Source: JADCCX01 sp031431475 (lineage in GTDB: Bacteria; Pseudomonadota; Alphaproteobacteria; Rhizobiales; Beijerinckiaceae). From it: a stretch of 64,000 bases of DNA. The translations under genes were made by a program, and so were the position numbers. Below are positions 60,468 through 64,000 of this stretch, piece after piece. Each line of letters opens with the position of its first letter. Position 1 is the stretch's first letter. The notes beneath the pieces are model-generated. The model was not told the DNA's origin. It did not search any database and saw only the letters and a program-made list of their open reading frames with translations. Location of the stretch: the NCBI GenBank assembly GCA_031431475.1, contig JANPDL010000006.1, positions 67,480-131,479 of the forward strand, written 5' to 3'.

Positions 60468-61652
60468 TCAGGCCGCTTTTGACGCTTTCATACCAGAAGG
60501 CTTGAGAGCGTTATCAAGCGCTTCACGCACGGCGCGCGCATTTACGGGCTTTTCCAGAAAACCATTTGCTCCTGCCGCTGCAAATGCCGCCTTGTCAGCA
60601 GGTGAAACGCGCCCCGTGACCGGGATCACCGGCAAATCAGCCAGCGGTTGCGGCATGACGCGGATCAGCTTCAGGGCCTCAAGGCCACTCATGCCGGGCA
60701 AGGTCTGGTCCATCATGACAGCGGCAAAACGGCCTTCGGGCAGCATGCTGAGCGCTTGCTCGGCGGTAGCAGCCTCCGCCATTTCGAACCCGAAATGCTC
60801 TAGCATTGCGGCCATGATCATGCGGTTGGCATGATTGTCATCGACCACAAGAATGCGGTTGCTGCGATCATCGCCATTACCCTCATTATTGGCCTCACGA
60901 GCAAGGTCGTCGCCGGCAATCTGTGGCTGCTTCAGCCTGAGGGTGAACCAGAAGGTCGCACCTTTACCCGGCTGCCCTTCGCATCCAGCTTCGCCACCCA
61001 TGCTGTTTGCAAACCGCCGCACCATGGCGAGTCCGATGCCCGTGCCTGCAATACCGTTGTCGATGCGCCCGAAGCTGCGGAACAACCGCGTGGCCTGCTC
61101 CGCCGTGAAACCCGGACCAGTATCCTCCACCACAAAACGCAAACCCTCGAATGCGCCACGCCGGTCAACCTGCATAACTGAAAGACGGATGCCACCGGAT
61201 GCTGTGACCTTGATGGCATTATCCAGCAGGTTTTCCAGCATCTGGCGGATACGACGGGCATCAGCCACAACAGTTTCTGCGATTGTACTGTCGAAAATCA
61301 GATCAAATGAAAGGCCTTTGGCCATGGCGCGCGCCTCGACAGAGATCGCCAGGGAATCCACAAAACTGCGCAGATCAAGCGCCTTTTCCTCGCATGCGAG
61401 ATGACCGGCCTGCCCGGAACTTTCATCCAGAATATCACTGGCAACAGCGCGCAAGTGCTGCGCTGCGGCACACAGGCCATCGACAAGGCGCAATTGTTCA
61501 GTGGAAAGGCCTGTCTGGCGCAATAGCGACGCCATTGCCTCGATGCCGCCAAGTGGCGAGCGCAACTCATGCGCGATCTCCGCCACGGCTGTGGCGTCAG
61601 GAACGGGTGACTTACCCTTGATGGACTTCGACATAAGACTTGACCCCGTCAT
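60468..61652 (-). CDS. Soluble hybrid sensor histidine kinase/response regulator
   Basis: A 394-residue protein. The H box is AEIAHELRSPLGGIEAM (His about 28), the ATP site has ENLLDNAIK, VEDTGPGF and GTGIGLAMVRRF. A receiver domain follows from about 268 with VVDDNHANR, the phospho-acceptor Asp in VMMDQTLPGMSG and Lys in FLEKPV. There is no membrane segment or PAS domain, so the input must come from a partner or the cytosol. ATG 61652 is used; 61634 is a second choice. Confidence 0.88.
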   Translation of the reverse strand: MTGSSLMSKSIKGKSPVPDATAVAEIAHELRSPLGGIEAMASLLRQTGLSTEQLRLVDGLCAAAQHLRAVASDILDESSGQAGHLACEEKALDLRSFVDSLAISVEARAMAKGLSFDLIFDSTIAETVVADARRIRQMLENLLDNAIKVTASGGIRLSVMQVDRRGAFEGLRFVVEDTGPGFTAEQATRLFRSFGRIDNGIAGTGIGLAMVRRFANSMGGEAGCEGQPGKGATFWFTLRLKQPQIAGDDLAREANNEGNGDDRSNRILVVDDNHANRMIMAAMLEHFGFEMAEAATAEQALSMLPEGRFAAVMMDQTLPGMSGLEALKLIRVMPQPLADLPVIPVTGRVSPADKAAFAAAGANGFLEKPVNARAVREALDNALKPSGMKASKAA

Positions 61653-61795
61653 GCCTCGCCCCCGAGACCTGACACAGATTCGTTTTACCCCAATCCCGTT
61701 ACGTGATGCCTAAGACGACGGGCCGCTCGCAAGGAATGCGATTCAGTGGAAATATTTCCTTTCCATCCGGCCAAAGCTGTCTATCAGTCCGGGAC

Positions 61796-62725
61796 ATGCT
61801 GGACACATTGACAATTGTTCTCCCGATATTTCTGATCATTGGAGCCGGTCTGGCCTCCGCCATGAGCGGCCTCCTTAATGACAGTGTGGCTGACGGATTG
61901 TCTGATTTCGTCTTCATCGTGGCCATTCCCGTCTTGCTTTTCCGCACGCTGGCGACGGCACCTTTGCCGGAGGTGCAACCATGGTTTTACTGGCTGGCGT
62001 ATTTTATCGGTCTGGCCATCGTCTGGATCATCACAACTTTGATTGTGACGCGCATCTTTGGGCTCACCGGCGCGGAAGTGCCCATCGCCGGGTTCACGGC
62101 GGTGCAGTCCAACACCGTCTTCGTGGGCATTCCGCTGGTCCTGCTGGCTTTCGGCGAGCAGGCGGCGGTGCCCATGTTCCTGCTCATCGCCGTCCATCTG
62201 CCGCTGACCATGACCATCGCGACATTGCTGGTCGAGCGCGGCGACGAGAGCGGTGACAAATGGGGCGCGATGCTGCGCAAGCTCGCGCTGCATCCAATCC
62301 TTTTGGGAATTGTCTGCGGCGCACTGTGGCGTATCGCTGGACTGGGTCTGCCTGGCCCGGTTAACTCGGCCATGAAACTGCTGGGGGATGCCGCTGGCCC
62401 TACTGCGCTGTTCGCGCTGGGCATGACCCTGAAGCGCTACGGCTTCGGCGCACCCCTTGTGCAGGTCGGAGTGCTGTCCGTGCTCAAGCTGCTCGTACAG
62501 CCCGCGCTGGTCTATATCCTGGCCTTCCACATCTTTCCCATGCCGCCTGTCTGGGCGGCTGTCGCGGTGATCTTCGCGGCCTGTCCAAGCGGTGTGAATG
62601 CCTATCTGCTGGCGCAGCGCTACAAAACAGGCGTGGCGCTGTCATCCAGCCTCGTGGCAGCATCCACGCTGTTTGCCGTGGTGACCATGACCGGATGGGT
62701 CTGGCTGGTTTCCGGCGTCAAGTGA
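61796..62725 (+). CDS. AEC family transporter (auxin efflux carrier type)
   Basis: A 309-residue membrane protein with ten hydrophobic segments arranged in two halves. The first helix is TLTIVLPIFLIIGAGL; the unwound motif GFTAVQSNTVFVGIPLVL and the late FAACPSGVNAYLLAQRY are typical of the AEC/BART group. These carry organic acids such as malate or malonate. ATG 61796 gives the family start; 61703 would add a polar extension. Confidence 0.87.
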   Translation: MLDTLTIVLPIFLIIGAGLASAMSGLLNDSVADGLSDFVFIVAIPVLLFRTLATAPLPEVQPWFYWLAYFIGLAIVWIITTLIVTRIFGLTGAEVPIAGFTAVQSNTVFVGIPLVLLAFGEQAAVPMFLLIAVHLPLTMTIATLLVERGDESGDKWGAMLRKLALHPILLGIVCGALWRIAGLGLPGPVNSAMKLLGDAAGPTALFALGMTLKRYGFGAPLVQVGVLSVLKLLVQPALVYILAFHIFPMPPVWAAVAVIFAACPSGVNAYLLAQRYKTGVALSSSLVAASTLFAVVTMTGWVWLVSGVK

Positions 62726-62804
62726 TGCAAAAAATACAGCAAGAAACGGGTGTCGCCATTGGTGCGGTTCCGGATCAGGGTATGATCGGGGGTGAGGAGT
62801 TCTT

Positions 62805-63464
62805 ATGCCAGCGCCGGTAAGCCAGAGACTGATCGAAACCGAAGCGGATATCGCCGATGGCGTGCGCGAACTGCAGGCCGAGTGCGAGGTCATGCGCCGT
62901 GTGGTGCCGCTGACAGGCACACCGCCTTTGCGCCGCCAGCGCTATGGTTTCGACGGCCTCGTCTGGATTATCATCGGCCAGCAGGTCTCGGTGGCTGCGG
63001 GCAACGCGATCTGGAACAAGCTCATCGCCAACTTTCCCGAGCGCAGCCCGGACATCTTCCTGATGGCGGAGGAGGGGGCCTTGAAGGGGTCCGGCCTGTC
63101 CGGTCCCAAGATCCGCACGATCCGCGCCATTTCGGAAGCCATGCAGGCGGGCACGCTCGATCTGGAGGCGCTGCGAGACATGGACGCCGACATGGCAAAG
63201 GCAACCATGACGAAGGTCAAGGGCATCGGTCCCTGGACAGCCGATATCTACCTCATGTTCTGCCTCGGCCACGCCGATGCATTCGCGCCGGGCGATCTCG
63301 CATTGCAGGAAGCGATCCGCATGGCCTTCCGTCTGGACGAGCGCCCGACCGACCGCGAGATCGGCCTGATCGCCGAGCGCTGGCGACCCTGGCGCGCGGT
63401 GGCGGCGCGGCTGCTCTGGGCCTATTACAAGGTGCAGAAGGAGCGCGAGGGCGTGGGCGCATGA
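62805..63464 (+). CDS. DNA-3-methyladenine glycosylase II (AlkA-like)
   Basis: A 219-residue HhH-GPD glycosylase that removes alkylated purines. The helix-hairpin-helix is KVKGIGPWTADIY (about 139-151), and the catalytic Asp is in AFAPGDLALQEA. The IIIGQQVSVAAGNAIW segment is typical. The short form lacks the N-terminal AlkA beta domain of E. coli. It fits with nei and the photolyase-like gene as repair genes in the same region. Confidence 0.9.
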   Translation: MPAPVSQRLIETEADIADGVRELQAECEVMRRVVPLTGTPPLRRQRYGFDGLVWIIIGQQVSVAAGNAIWNKLIANFPERSPDIFLMAEEGALKGSGLSGPKIRTIRAISEAMQAGTLDLEALRDMDADMAKATMTKVKGIGPWTADIYLMFCLGHADAFAPGDLALQEAIRMAFRLDERPTDREIGLIAERWRPWRAVAARLLWAYYKVQKEREGVGA

Positions 63465-63533
63465 GCTACAATCCCCTTGACGTCACCCGCCCGGCCAAGA
63501 CACAGCGTCACGACAACCTTTCGGGCTCCGCGC

Positions 63534-64000
63534 GTGACCTTCCTTCTCGGCCATCTCTCCGATCCTCATGTAGGCCCCGTGCCGCGTCCGCGGCTGCGCG
63601 AACTCGTGGGCAAGCGCTTCACGGGTTACCTGAACTGGCAGCGCGGTCGCCACCTGATCCACAGCATGGAGATGCTGGAGAAGATCACAGCGGACCTTCT
63701 GCACCACAAGCCGGACCATGTGGCGCTGACGGGCGATCTCGTGAACATCGGGCTGGAGAAAGAGTTCGTGATCGCCCAGCGCTATGTGGCAAGGCTCGGG
63801 AGCCCGGATTTCGTCAGCGTCATACCCGGCAATCACGATGCCTATGTGCGTTCCTCGTTCAAATACATGGCTGCCTCGACTTCGCCATGGATGACCGGAG
63901 ATGGACAGGAGAACCCGCACTTTCCCTATGTGCGCATCCGCGACGGCGTCGCGCTGATCGGCCTGTCATCCGGCGTTCCGACCGCGCCGCTGCTGGCCTC
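63534..64000 (+). CDS. Metallophosphoesterase, 5' part
   Basis: The window ends inside this gene. The visible 155 residues carry LGHLSDPHVG (Asp and His metal ligands), ALTGDLVNIG (Asp) and VIPGNHDAY (Asn-His-Asp), the calcineurin-like phosphoesterase core. GTG at 63534 is the likely start; the ATG at 63461, which overlaps the alkA stop, is in another frame. The product may be a cAMP-type phosphodiesterase or DNA repair nuclease-like phosphatase; no call can be made. Confidence 0.85.
   Translation, partial: MTFLLGHLSDPHVGPVPRPRLRELVGKRFTGYLNWQRGRHLIHSMEMLEKITADLLHHKPDHVALTGDLVNIGLEKEFVIAQRYVARLGSPDFVSVIPGNHDAYVRSSFKYMAASTSPWMTGDGQENPHFPYVRIRDGVALIGLSSGVPTAPLLA

Noticed and set aside
1..64000. 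CRISPR arrays, rRNA genes, intact insertion sequences
   Set aside because: No regularly spaced repeats, no rRNA sequence and no transposase with flanking inverted repeats were seen.

Overview
The window reads as chromosomal DNA of a GC-rich alphaproteobacterium, most likely of the Rhizobiales (Hyphomicrobiales). The pointers are an Irr-type Fur regulator with a Cys-Pro haem motif, a hemP-hmuTUV haem importer with an HmuQ-type haem monooxygenase, the alphaproteobacterial F1-ATPase inhibitor zeta (DUF1476) next to purC, and many orphan periplasmic solute-binding proteins. Genus cannot be fixed from the sequence alone.

Layout. 1-3.0 kb: uronate catabolism (end of a TRAP permease, kduI, kduD, a KdgF-like cupin, and a HpcH/HpaI aldolase on the other strand). 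3.1-4.6 kb: housekeeping (zeta, purC, tRNA-Gly). 4.7-8.5 kb: a decayed mobile element behind the tRNA, made of a twice-frameshifted tyrosine integrase with a substituted catalytic Arg, a truncated and frameshifted HD-family protein, and an AraC fragment. 8.7-21.4 kb: a divergent sugar-acid cluster with five different mandelate racemase/enolase-superfamily genes, a GntR/FCD regulator, a complete family-1 sugar ABC importer and an RraA-like aldolase. 21.5-32.2 kb: a second catabolic region with DoxX, a dihaem cytochrome c, another GntR regulator with clear palindromic operators, a Zn-alcohol dehydrogenase, cupin, ABM-type protein, DHDPS-family lyase, LigI-like amidohydrolase, and four orphan solute-binding proteins from three transporter classes.

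32.4-43.0 kb is a haem/iron block: Rrf2 regulator, hemP-hmuTUV, TonB-dependent haem receptor, TonB, glyoxalase-like protein, HmuQ, HutX, an uncharacterised Cys-rich protein, irr, bfd and bfr. It covers uptake across both membranes, cytosolic haem carriage and cleavage, iron storage and regulation. 43.0-47.35 kb is accessory DNA with an unrecognised gene, an AAA+ ATPase that seems to have lost its nucleotide-binding core, and an exonuclease I homologue without its first catalytic motif. 47.4-54.9 kb holds a BKACE enzyme with a 3-hydroxyacyl dehydrogenase, an SDR, and iolC-iolD-iolB for myo-inositol. 55.1-64 kb is mostly housekeeping: a photolyase-like FAD protein, Nei glycosylase, esterase, Nudix hydrolase, two related small secreted proteins around an Hsp20 gene, a soluble hybrid histidine kinase, an AEC transporter, AlkA and the start of a metallophosphoesterase.

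The theme is scavenging: uronates, sugar acids, inositol and haem. No CRISPR array, rRNA gene or intact insertion sequence was seen. All calls come from reading the sequence; no database search was run.
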